Assembly (NCBI RefSeq): GCF_024661895.1
Contig: NZ_CP102453.1
Location: forward strand, 868,001 to 932,000
Reading direction: 5' to 3'
DNA from: Fundicoccus culcitae
GTDB taxonomy: Bacteria; Bacillota; Bacilli; Lactobacillales; Aerococcaceae
Length of the DNA: 64,000 bases
The notes under the pieces are model-generated. The model was not told the DNA's origin, made no database searches, and saw only the letters and a list, made by a program, of their open reading frames with translations. The position numbers and the translations under genes are program-made. Of this stretch, positions 27,514 to 35,171 are shown piece after piece. Within the stretch, counting starts at the first letter, position 1, and each line of letters opens with the position of its first letter.

Positions 27514-29133
27514 CTAAGCCCCCTCCAACCGATCGCGGTATCCATAGCCAATCCCACCAACCAACATCATCACTAAACTCACCACAAGGATTGTAGCAAA
27601 GATATTTAATTGAAAGGATTCAAGGGGAATCATGGGCAACCAATTTTGTGGTGAAGTGTTGAGTAGCCAAGTCGGAAATTCGACAAGATTTTGGAAATAG
27701 TTTAGGAAAAAGGCGTAGGCAAGATAGATATACAACAAGGAACCGAATCGCGGTATCCAGCCGACTACTAAAGCTGCAAAACCAATGAAAAATAGAATAG
27801 TTGGAAATAAATTAAATCCAATTAACAAGAAATCACTGAAGCTCATTTGTTGCGATTGCATCACGCTTAAGGCTGCACCAGCTAATCCTCCAACCGTGAA
27901 CAAGAACCCCAGCACGGCCACAAGCACTGCTAGAACAATGTTTGTCCAATACAAATCGCGTCGTTTCACTTTCGTTCCATGAATTTGACTCAAATACAGG
28001 TTTTTCTCATATGAAAACAGGCGGTTAATTAAAACGAGTGGCAGTATCGTCACCAAGCTAACCATCACCATCATAATTACAGCAGTAAAGGATTCTTCAA
28101 TCGTTACCCCCGAAAAAGTAAACATCAGCTTCAAGAGGTCATTGCCCTCTAAAAAGCTCGCCATATCACCATATATAGCCCCATAAGCAGCCCCTAATAC
28201 CAAATACGCAATCAGCCAACTAACAATCAACCCTCGATTCAAACGAATAAATATCCCTGGAACTGACAATAGTGATGCTTTCGCATTCGCTCTTCCTTCT
28301 TTTTCAGGAATAAATCCAGCTCCCACATCACGTTTGCCTTCTAATATTAAGGCGAAACATAATAAAAGAAAACAAAATATCAATTCTAACCCAACTGGTA
28401 GCCAGTTGTTTTCAGTAAAAGGAAATGTTAAATACAGCCAGCCCATCGGGTTCAACATCGACCAAGAAACATTCACAATATCTGTTAGGCCGCGTAAAAT
28501 ATATAAAAAGCCAAGCACAGCAAGCGAAACACCCGTTGCTGCAGCCGAAGTCGACATTATTTGTGCCACTAACAAAGCTAGGACAGCACCAAAGACTCCA
28601 CTAAGACCAACCGAAAAGGCAAACAAAACGGCTCCTTCAAAAGTAACAGTTTCTACTCCGAAACTCACCATTATCACTGCAATAAATATCACTAACATCG
28701 CATTAATCAAAAGTGTTTCAAGAATAACCGCTAAGGAATTTGCCTGTCTCCCTACTTGAAAAGAGCGAATCAATTCGGTGAGACCTAAATCTTCTTCTTT
28801 TCGAGTATGTCCTATGACATGCAAAATAGAAACTACCATCGCAAATAAACTACAAAATAACAACATTTCATGACTGTACATGGCTCCTATCGTATATTCA
28901 GTAGCAGTCTCAATTGGAGTCGGTCCAACAATCGCGATCATCGCTGGATTCTGCATCGTCTCAAAGAAACCAAATGCCCCTTGACCTTTAGCAATTTCTT
29001 CAAATGCTGGCACAAAAGCAGCTGAAAACAAGCCTAAGCCGACTACCCAAAAAATAATCTTTTTAAAATCGCGTTTTAAATATTGGAAAAATAGGATTTC
29101 CCAACGTCCAAACATTTCTTTCACTGCCCTCAC
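27514..29133 (-). CDS. ABC-2 type exporter permease (two-copy, about 12 membrane segments)
   Basis: This 539-residue membrane protein has about twelve hydrophobic segments in two similar halves. It belongs to the antibiotic-exporter permease type (COG3559-like), where one long permease pairs with one ATPase. The N-terminus (REILFFQYLKRDFKK-like stretch after about residue 10) is followed by the large outer loop with GFFETMQNPAMIAIVGPTP, a typical element of this group. The start ATG has a GAGG site and lies 2 bases after the ATPase stop. The likely role is drug or peptide efflux. No regulator gene of TetR or PadR type is adjacent. Confidence 0.85.
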   Translation of the reverse strand: MRAVKEMFGRWEILFFQYLKRDFKKIIFWVVGLGLFSAAFVPAFEEIAKGQGAFGFFETMQNPAMIAIVGPTPIETATEYTIGAMYSHEMLLFCSLFAMVVSILHVIGHTRKEEDLGLTELIRSFQVGRQANSLAVILETLLINAMLVIFIAVIMVSFGVETVTFEGAVLFAFSVGLSGVFGAVLALLVAQIMSTSAAATGVSLAVLGFLYILRGLTDIVNVSWSMLNPMGWLYLTFPFTENNWLPVGLELIFCFLLLCFALILEGKRDVGAGFIPEKEGRANAKASLLSVPGIFIRLNRGLIVSWLIAYLVLGAAYGAIYGDMASFLEGNDLLKLMFTFSGVTIEESFTAVIMMVMVSLVTILPLVLINRLFSYEKNLYLSQIHGTKVKRRDLYWTNIVLAVLVAVLGFLFTVGGLAGAALSVMQSQQMSFSDFLLIGFNLFPTILFFIGFAALVVGWIPRFGSLLYIYLAYAFFLNYFQNLVEFPTWLLNTSPQNWLPMIPLESFQLNIFATILVVSLVMMLVGGIGYGYRDRLEGA

Positions 29134-29135
29134 CT

Positions 29136-30029
29136 CTAATCCATTTCTGCTTTATAGTGTCGCATAAATACATCTTCGAGAGTTGGCGGTGTGATGGTCA
29201 GATTAACTATCTTTAATTCTGTAGCCGTAGTAAGAATCTGATTTAAATACTGTTGATCAGCTGAAAAGACGCTTTGTTTATGATTTTGTTTAAAATCATG
29301 AACACCATCTAAGCTTTTCAATATCGAAATATCATCCTCGGTTTCAATGGTAATTTTAGAGCGGGTGAGATGTCGCAATTCGTCTAAAGTACCTGCCTCT
29401 ACAATTTCACCTTGGCGAATGATTACCACTCGATCAGCCAATCGTTCGACTTCCGATAAAATATGCGAGGAAAGAAGAATCGACTTGCCTGCAGCTTTCA
29501 ACTTTTCAACCTCATCTTGAAAGACTTGCTCCATCAAAGGATCCAAGCCAGAAGTAGGCTCATCAAAAATATACAAGTCCGAATCAACCGACAAAGCCGC
29601 AATCAATCCTACTTTTTGACGATTACCTTTTGAATATGTTTTTGCTTTTTTTCGAGGATCCAATTCAAATCGCGCAATCAAGTCGTCTCGTTTCGTCTGA
29701 TTCCCCGCTCCATGTAACTTCATAAACAAATCAATAATCTCGCCCCCCGTCAGATTATCCCACAAAGCCACATCCCCTGGCACATAAGACAAGCATTGAT
29801 GAATTTCAAAACTTTCCTTCCAAACATCACGATTAAATATCTCTGCTACTCCCGCATCTTTTTTGATAATACCTAATAATACACGGATGGTAGTTGATTT
29901 ACCTGCGCCGTTTGGTCCAATAAAACCAACAACTTCACCACTCTTAACATCAAAACTGACATCTTTAAGCGCCATTACCTTTCCAAAATTTTTCGATAGA
30001 TTTTTAATTTCTATAATTTTTTCCAACAT
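29136..30029 (-). CDS. ABC exporter ATP-binding protein
   Basis: This is the ATPase partner of the following permease. Walker A GPNGAGKST lies at 38-46, the signature is the degenerate YSKGNRQKVG typical of this exporter group, and Walker B LYIFDEPTSGLDP and the H-loop SSHILSEVERLADRV follow. A C-terminal DUF4162-like domain (about 215-297) ends with TPPTLEDVFMRHY, the normal end of drug-export ATPases. The start is supported by the AGGAG in front of ATG. It is the first gene of the pair. Confidence 0.93.
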   Translation of the reverse strand: MLEKIIEIKNLSKNFGKVMALKDVSFDVKSGEVVGFIGPNGAGKSTTIRVLLGIIKKDAGVAEIFNRDVWKESFEIHQCLSYVPGDVALWDNLTGGEIIDLFMKLHGAGNQTKRDDLIARFELDPRKKAKTYSKGNRQKVGLIAALSVDSDLYIFDEPTSGLDPLMEQVFQDEVEKLKAAGKSILLSSHILSEVERLADRVVIIRQGEIVEAGTLDELRHLTRSKITIETEDDISILKSLDGVHDFKQNHKQSVFSADQQYLNQILTTATELKIVNLTITPPTLEDVFMRHYKAEMD

Positions 30030-30193
30030 ATTTTACTCCTGATAATTTTATTGTAAAAATGACTTAAAGTATTTAATTTGACACAATCATTATGGATCCT
30101 AATTAACACATTTTTTATACATATTAGTAACAATCAGCAAAGCCTTACCTATCTTAATTAGTTTTTGTATCTATATCAGTTTGACCAAAATGC

Positions 30194-30460
30194 CTAATCA
30201 GTCGCTGTAATCTCGATTGTCTGCATCATGGGATCTAACACCGGAAAAGACCAATATCCTTCCCAACCTGGTTGCAGACAAAATTCGGGACTTAATGTTT
30301 CTAAAGTTGTGTCTAATTGAATACTTAGTTGATGGTCTTCGATTTGGAATGCAAGACTATCTTCTATATCCCAAATAAGTTGGAGTCCTAGCAATGCCCC
30401 ATAAAAATGTTTCGCCTTAGCTAAATCATTGGTGTACATGTAAGTAAAGCCTAACTTCAT
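30194..30460 (-). pseudogene. Truncated VOC/glyoxalase-family protein
   Basis: The N-terminal 60 residues are a clear VOC module: MKLGFTYMYTNDLAKAKHFY, GALLGLQLIW and SLAFQIEDHQLSIQ. Members normally have 120-130 residues with a second half-domain carrying the other metal ligand. This one ends after 88 residues (TIEITATD), so the C-terminal third is missing. ATG at 30460 with an AGGTGG site is the likely start. It lies between a TPR pseudogene and the ABC exporter, in a decayed stretch. A short functional variant cannot be excluded. Confidence 0.65.
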
Positions 30461-30483
30461 TTCTAATCCACCTCTCAATGGAT

Positions 30484-31119
30484 TTAAATTTTCTCTAATT
30501 GTTCCAATTGTTCAATTTTGGCCACAATTTCAGCAGCTCCTACTGAATCATCTGCCTCTACAAACAAAGCTTGTGATGCCTTAAAATGTGACAAAGCTTT
30601 TTCATTCTTCAATTGAATTGCATACAATTCGCCTAAGCCTCGATGTGAGCATGCTTGAGCAATCAAATCCTCCGATTTTCCAGCATAAACTAAACTTTTT
30701 TCCAATAAATCTTCCGCCAAGGGTAAATGATTAAGGAGCAAATTCAAATAACCTTGTTCATATAAATTCACTGCTTGCTTTAGAACATCTTCAGAATAAT
30801 ATTTATTAATTAATCTTTCTTCCTCAGTAATGTGTTACAAAGCCTCATCATATCTACCCATCTCTCGCAAAACCATCGCTACTTGATGATGTGCAACATG
30901 CTTTTCATCATTACTCTCGGCTATTGCTAACAAACGTTTTTGACTGCTTAGCGCCTTTTCAAAATCCTTTTCTTCCAAATAAATATAACCCCACAACATC
31001 AATACATTAGCATTATCAATCACATGAATATCCTGATATTTATTTAAATACGCTTTAGCTTCATCAATATCGCCTTTAAACAGTGCCTCATAGACAAAAT
31101 TGATTTCTTGATTGTCTAT
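30484..31119 (-). pseudogene. TPR-repeat protein gene with an in-frame stop and a non-standard start
   Basis: A single gene of about 211 codons reads through EALFKGDIDEAKAYLNKYQD, YIYLEEKDFEKALSSQKRL and GRYDEAL, then a TAA at 30832-30834, and continues in the same frame with HITEEERLINKYYSEDVLKQ and the TPR-like ACSHRGLGELYAIQLKNEKA up to 30484. Only one stop codon breaks it, so the damage may be recent. A good AAGGAGAGG site is followed by ATA at 31119 where ATG is expected, the second apparently defective start near this region. The family resembles transcriptional-regulator-associated TPR proteins of Firmicutes without their DNA-binding domain. Confidence 0.75.
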
Positions 31120-31288
31120 TGTTAACCTCTCCTTTCAGTCAATTTTATAGGCGTTCAAGTAAACAAACACACTCCACATGTGTCGTTGTTAAAATATTGA
31201 TGCAAATTAATAGGTGGATTAAAGTGTTTGGCTGAAATTTGCATTTAACTTTCAGATTCACCATGGTGACAACTTATTTCAATAATAG
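31120..31288. other. Short intergenic region with a weak hairpin
   Basis: AACAAACACAC and GTGTCGTTGTT around 31157-31190 can pair at most positions. It may act as a weak terminator of the DUF5677-like gene or a leader element for the TPR pseudogene. Nothing else was seen. Confidence 0.25.
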
Positions 31289-32380
31289 CTATTCTTCATA
31301 AAATTCGTCAAATATTTTTTTATCAATATTGGAAATTAATTCTAATGAATCATCTACAATAAAATTTAACATTTTAATTTGAATTGCTCTATCAATAGTG
31401 TAGTCAATTGTTAGAAAGTTTGTAGTTGTGCTCAATAATGAGATTAAAAGTAATTGTAACGGACGGCTAAGTCCATAATCAGTTGGTCCAAATACGATTT
31501 TATCATTTGATGATAACTGACTTATTGGGTAGTGTAAGCCATACGGTGAAATGTGAATATATTGACACGCATCCTGATATTCATTTTTTAAATGATTAAG
31601 TTCACTAAAATCAATTAAATCATTGAAGTAAATTTTCTTGCCTGAGCGAATATTGATAAAATTTCTTGCCCACTCATAGTCAATGTGTAATTTTTCTTTT
31701 CTTTCCCTATCTAAATCAATTTTATCAATTACTTCTACCAAATGATTAACAGATTTTTTCTTCTTCAAGAGAATTTTTTTTTCTCTAATAATCGAAGATA
31801 TATAAAACTCCTTGGCTACAGTTTCCGCCTTGCTTTCTTCATCACTCATTACTTTTACAAAACATTTCATTATTACACTTACTTCAAATAAACTTCTCCA
31901 TCTCGAAAAAGCTGCTTCACTGAAACCACTTTTGATTAAAACTAACATTTCCTTAGCTAGAACAATTGATTGTTTTTGTAGTAATAGCATCTCCGAATCA
32001 AAAATGGGAATAAAGTTTAAATTAGGCTCTGTATTTTTATCTCCTGCTTCAAATATTTCTTCCATTAATTCTACTGTGCTCTCTGTTGTAATTGTCAAGA
32101 ATAACTGACTAATATATAAAGCATCTAGCCACCTTCTTTGTAATCTTGATTCAAATTCTTGCATCATTAATCTATTTTCTTCATACATTATGGGTGCTTT
32201 AGGTTCTAATGTATTTAATATATCTTTAGCATGTTTAGACAATAGTTCATCCGAGAAAACCTTTTCAATAATTGAAGATACTTTTTCATCAATTTCTTTA
32301 TTACTTAAATGTTCAGTCAGCTTAAAATCTTCTATTTTTTCTTCCAGCATATCAATAAAAATCTCATGAAACGTAATCAT
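31289..32380 (-). CDS. DUF5677-like protein
   Basis: The molecular function is unknown. The 363-residue, mostly helical protein carries the FSRWRSLFEVSVIM stretch (RSLFE at 162-166) and a later YEWARNFIN, CQYIHISPYGLH pattern, which fits DUF5677, a family common in accessory DNA near defence genes and prophages. The N-terminal 120 residues are K, E and L-rich. AAGGAGG is well placed before the ATG at 32380. It is a single gene between the decayed TPR gene and the SAM riboswitch, which is read in the other direction. A defence role would be a guess from family context only. Confidence 0.6.
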   Translation of the reverse strand: MITFHEIFIDMLEEKIEDFKLTEHLSNKEIDEKVSSIIEKVFSDELLSKHAKDILNTLEPKAPIMYEENRLMMQEFESRLQRRWLDALYISQLFLTITTESTVELMEEIFEAGDKNTEPNLNFIPIFDSEMLLLQKQSIVLAKEMLVLIKSGFSEAAFSRWRSLFEVSVIMKCFVKVMSDEESKAETVAKEFYISSIIREKKILLKKKKSVNHLVEVIDKIDLDRERKEKLHIDYEWARNFINIRSGKKIYFNDLIDFSELNHLKNEYQDACQYIHISPYGLHYPISQLSSNDKIVFGPTDYGLSRPLQLLLISLLSTTTNFLTIDYTIDRAIQIKMLNFIVDDSLELISNIDKKIFDEFYEE

Positions 32381-32592
32381 TTTATCCTCCTTTTATCAAT
32401 TAAATAGCGCTTGAATTTTTTAGCGATACAATCAGGATTCCAGAACACATTTGATCCATTAAATATTTTGCTTAGTAAATGAAATTGTAAAATATTATTG
32501 TCGATCACCTATAGCAATGGTTCTCTATTCTTAACTTCATTATATATCATCAGACAATTGACTTCTTATTTTTATTGCAAATATTATTAACA

Positions 32593-32621
32593 TTGTTTTT
32601 TTAATTAGTAAGTGATACTAT
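32593..32621 (+). promoter_or_regulatory. Promoter upstream of the SAM riboswitch
   Basis: TTGTTT (32593-32598) and TACTAT (32616-32621) are 17 bases apart, with a TG one base before the -10 element (TGATACTAT). Transcription would start about 17 bases before the aptamer. Confidence 0.6.
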
Positions 32622-32644
32622 TTATATACAATTTAAGAACACAA

Positions 32645-32738
32645 CTTATCCAGAGTAAGCAGAGGGAATTGGCCCGATGAAGCTTCAGCAACCTACCATT
32701 GGCAAGGTGCTAAATCCAACTCGAAAGAGAAAGATGAG
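32645..32738 (+). ncRNA. SAM-I (S-box) riboswitch aptamer
   Basis: The conserved SAM-I core is present in order: CTTATC (32645-32650) pairing with GATGAG (32733-32738) as stem P1, CAGAG, the GAGGGAATTGGCCCGATGAA block, CAGCAACC, AAGGTGCTAAATCCA and GAAAGATGAG. When S-adenosylmethionine binds, the downstream terminator forms and the gene is off. This is the standard control for methionine and SAM genes in Firmicutes. Confidence 0.96.
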
Positions 32739-32754
32739 TCTAACCCAGTTATTT

Positions 32755-32786
32755 GGCACGACGAATCTCGTTGTGCTTTTTTAATT
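32755..32786 (+). terminator. Riboswitch expression-platform terminator
   Basis: GCACGACGA-ATC-TCGTTGTGC with a run of six T forms a 9-base stem ahead of the coding region. It is the off-state terminator of the SAM-I riboswitch. Confidence 0.92.
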
Positions 32787-32811
32787 GAATAAATAACTAG
32801 GAGTGGTTGTA

Positions 32812-33129
32812 TTGTTACCAGAAAAGAATATTAGTTTAGAGGAGTTTCTGAAAGGATTGGAGGAGTTACAAGTTATGTCTCACTTGAGGTTTCGTAGGAG
32901 CCAATCTGGAGATCCAGATGAACACGATTTGATTTTTTTAGTTTGTACAAAAGAGCCGAAAAAAGGTGCACACATAGGTCGAACATGTCTTTGCTGCATT
33001 GGTAACTCGGGTATTAATGACTATGAGAATTTTAAAGATTGTATGAGCACTGAACATTATGACGCTATCTTGAACCTTTTGTTTAACTTCACTTACACTG
33101 ATGTAAAATACAAAGCAATTAACAAGTAA
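32812..33129 (+). CDS. Unrecognised 105-residue protein under SAM riboswitch control
   Basis: No family is recognised. The frame starts at TTG 32812 with AGGAG (32799-32803) 8 bases upstream; an earlier GTG would overlap that site. The protein begins LPEKNISLEEFLKGLEEL, is acidic and soluble-looking, and has five cysteines, three of them in RTCLCCIGNSG near residues 61-70, plus LVCTKE and KDCMS. It has no signal peptide or membrane segment. It is the only gene between the riboswitch and a strong terminator, so it is expressed when SAM is low. Known SAM-I targets are methionine synthesis or uptake genes, and this protein looks like none of them. A role in methionine or sulfur metabolism is suggested by the switch alone. 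Confidence 0.7.
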   Translation: MLPEKNISLEEFLKGLEELQVMSHLRFRRSQSGDPDEHDLIFLVCTKEPKKGAHIGRTCLCCIGNSGINDYENFKDCMSTEHYDAILNLLFNFTYTDVKYKAINK

Positions 33130-33146
33130 TTTTTTAAGTACAAAAA

Positions 33147-33197
33147 AAAGAGAGTCACAGCACCATGCCTCACTTGCATAGTGCCTTGGCTCTCTTT
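33147..33197. terminator. Bidirectional terminator between the riboswitch gene and the prophage integrases
   Basis: AAAGAGAG...GCAC pairs with GTGC...CTCTCTTT (33147-33163 with 33181-33197, a few mismatches). An A-run on one side and a T-run on the other let it serve both convergent genes. The left prophage boundary must lie close to this point. Confidence 0.8.
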
Positions 33198-33207
33198 ACT
33201 GCATTAC

Positions 33208-34764
33208 TTAGATTGTATCGCCTGTTTTGAGTTCAACTTCTACTTTCTTATCGTGGATAACTACACTGTTGATGAGCCGAGTTACCAATCTTTCCTCATA
33301 TTCTTCAATGTTAGTGTGTGCTGATTTCAAAAATGCTTTAATGTCTGATAATCGTTTCCGCTTTTCTTCGCGGCTTGCATTTTTCACTAAAATGTCTTGC
33401 TTCACTTTTCGCAGGGCTTCCAGTTTATCAACGATTTTATCATGTGCCTCATCACTTAGGTTATCTAATAACTTTTTTTGTAATTGATGCAATTCTTCCT
33501 CGATATCATCGATAGGCTCATCATATTTTTTATCTAACACATCTCGAATAATTAATTCAATATTTTGTATGGCTTCACTCTTACTTGTCATATACTGATT
33601 AATAGCTTCAAGAATTATACGGTGCAAATCTTCTTCATTGATCGTTCTTGATTCACATTCACATAACTTTTCTACTCTTGTCACGCATCGCCAAACATAA
33701 GTCTTCTTACCTTTATATGTCCAAGTAATTCGCCTAAAAATATCGGCGCATTTACCGCAGCGAGTAATTCCTGATAAGGCATATTTCCCTTGATAGAGCC
33801 GACGTTTTTTCTTCTTGCCTGAATAAAGGTTACTTCTTCTCGCTTTTTCCTTTTGAGCTAAGTTATAAATCTCTTTAGAGACAATCGGCTCATGATTATC
33901 TTCAATATAATATTGAGGGACACTGCCATCATTAGGTACTCTTTTCTTAGTTAAGCAATCAACAGTATAAGTTTTTTGCAACAGGGCATCTCCCATGTAT
34001 TTCTCATTAGCGATGATTCGATTGATATCGTCACTCGTCCATTTCAAAAGTCCTGTAGCCGTCGGCACCTTGTCTTCCATTAACTCTCTTGCAATGATCC
34101 CCGTTCCTTTACCTTCTAAGTATTCTTTAAATATCCGTTTAACAATCCATGATTGTTTAGGATTAATGACTAATTTGCCTTCGTCATCGACGGTATATCC
34201 TAAGAATTTTTTATGGTTGATAAATACTTGCCCCTCTTGATATCTGTACTGAAGGCCCATCTTGATATTCTTACTAATGGATTCACTTTCTTGCTGCGCG
34301 AGAGATGCCATAATAGTAATGAGTACCTCACCTGTAGAATCTAAAGTGTTGATATTTTCCTTTTCAAAATATACTGCTACACTTTTTTCTTTCAACTGTC
34401 GAATGTAATTCAAACAGTCAACCGTGTTTCTAGCAAACCGCGAGATGGACTTGGTAATAATTAAGTCTATGTTCCCTTCCATGCATTCATCAATCATTCG
34501 ATTAAACTCTCGACGATTCTTAGTATTTGTTCCTGTAATTCCTTCATCGGCAAAAATATCAACCAACTGCCATTCAGGATTCTTGCTAATATAATTAGTG
34601 TAGTGATTTACTTGGGTGGTAAAACTCCCGGATTGTTCTTCACTTTCAGTCGATACTCGACAATATGCCGCGACCTTCAGCTTGGTGTTTTCTTCCCCAA
34701 GTTCATCACTCTTAACTTTTCTTCTTGCTGGAATGTAGGTTAATTTTACTTTGTTTTGGCTCAT
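33208..34764 (-). CDS. Large serine recombinase (integrase component 1)
   Basis: This 518-residue large serine recombinase integrates or excises DNA. It has catalytic Ser38 in YCRVST, the resolvase domain (about 30-180, with TKSISRFARNTVDCLNYI), a Recombinase domain (about 200-300), a zinc ribbon with CGKC near 340 and matching cysteines around CVTRVEKLCEC, then a coiled-coil stretch (about 410-480). It is the last of three overlapping recombinase genes; its ATG overlaps the stop of the small accessory gene (ATGA). A terminator lies 11 bases after its stop codon. Confidence 0.92.
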   Translation of the reverse strand: MSQNKVKLTYIPARRKVKSDELGEENTKLKVAAYCRVSTESEEQSGSFTTQVNHYTNYISKNPEWQLVDIFADEGITGTNTKNRREFNRMIDECMEGNIDLIITKSISRFARNTVDCLNYIRQLKEKSVAVYFEKENINTLDSTGEVLITIMASLAQQESESISKNIKMGLQYRYQEGQVFINHKKFLGYTVDDEGKLVINPKQSWIVKRIFKEYLEGKGTGIIARELMEDKVPTATGLLKWTSDDINRIIANEKYMGDALLQKTYTVDCLTKKRVPNDGSVPQYYIEDNHEPIVSKEIYNLAQKEKARRSNLYSGKKKKRRLYQGKYALSGITRCGKCADIFRRITWTYKGKKTYVWRCVTRVEKLCECESRTINEEDLHRIILEAINQYMTSKSEAIQNIELIIRDVLDKKYDEPIDDIEEELHQLQKKLLDNLSDEAHDKIVDKLEALRKVKQDILVKNASREEKRKRLSDIKAFLKSAHTNIEEYEERLVTRLINSVVIHDKKVEVELKTGDTI

Positions 34765-35171
34765 TCAATCACCTCAATTAACTGATAATACTGTTCTGCT
34801 TCATCCCAGGGATTCATCTGGCTCACTTTGTTGCTTTTCCACTCAAAAGAAGTTTGTATAATCATTACACTTTCTCTCGGTTCAAAGTTTCTTCCGAGTT
34901 GATCCCGTCGCTTGCTTCTTTCCTCTTGAGCTTGTTGGTATATTTCTTTTGGAATAATCTGAGGGTAACTCTTAGTGCCTGTATAAATTTTATGCTGGAG
35001 GATACGTCCAAGGGAGCCATGATGCTTAAGGATTCCAGCTTTCGTTCCTGCTGTTTTTATCGCATCCCCTAATAAGTAATTCTGGTATAAGTTCCTTATC
35101 TGCTCTGCTTCAACGTCATTCACTTCTATTTTTCCGTCGACCATTCGATAGCCAAAATAGATGCGGGCCAT
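34761..35171 (-). CDS. Small recombinase-associated protein (integrase component 2)
   Basis: This 136-residue protein has only the DNA-binding Recombinase-domain part: MARIYFGYRMVDGKIEVNDV, EQIRNLYQNYL and KIYTGTKSYPQIIPKEIYQQ resemble the corresponding stretches of the two large recombinases. There is no resolvase domain and no catalytic serine. The ATG at 35171 shares one base with the stop of the upstream recombinase (TAATG), with AAGGTGAG as ribosome binding site; a longer frame starting at 35207 is unlikely. It probably assists synapsis or target choice by the two flanking large enzymes. Similar three-gene sets occur in integrative elements of Firmicutes. Confidence 0.82.
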   Translation of the reverse strand: MARIYFGYRMVDGKIEVNDVEAEQIRNLYQNYLLGDAIKTAGTKAGILKHHGSLGRILQHKIYTGTKSYPQIIPKEIYQQAQEERSKRRDQLGRNFEPRESVMIIQTSFEWKSNKVSQMNPWDEAEQYYQLIEVIE

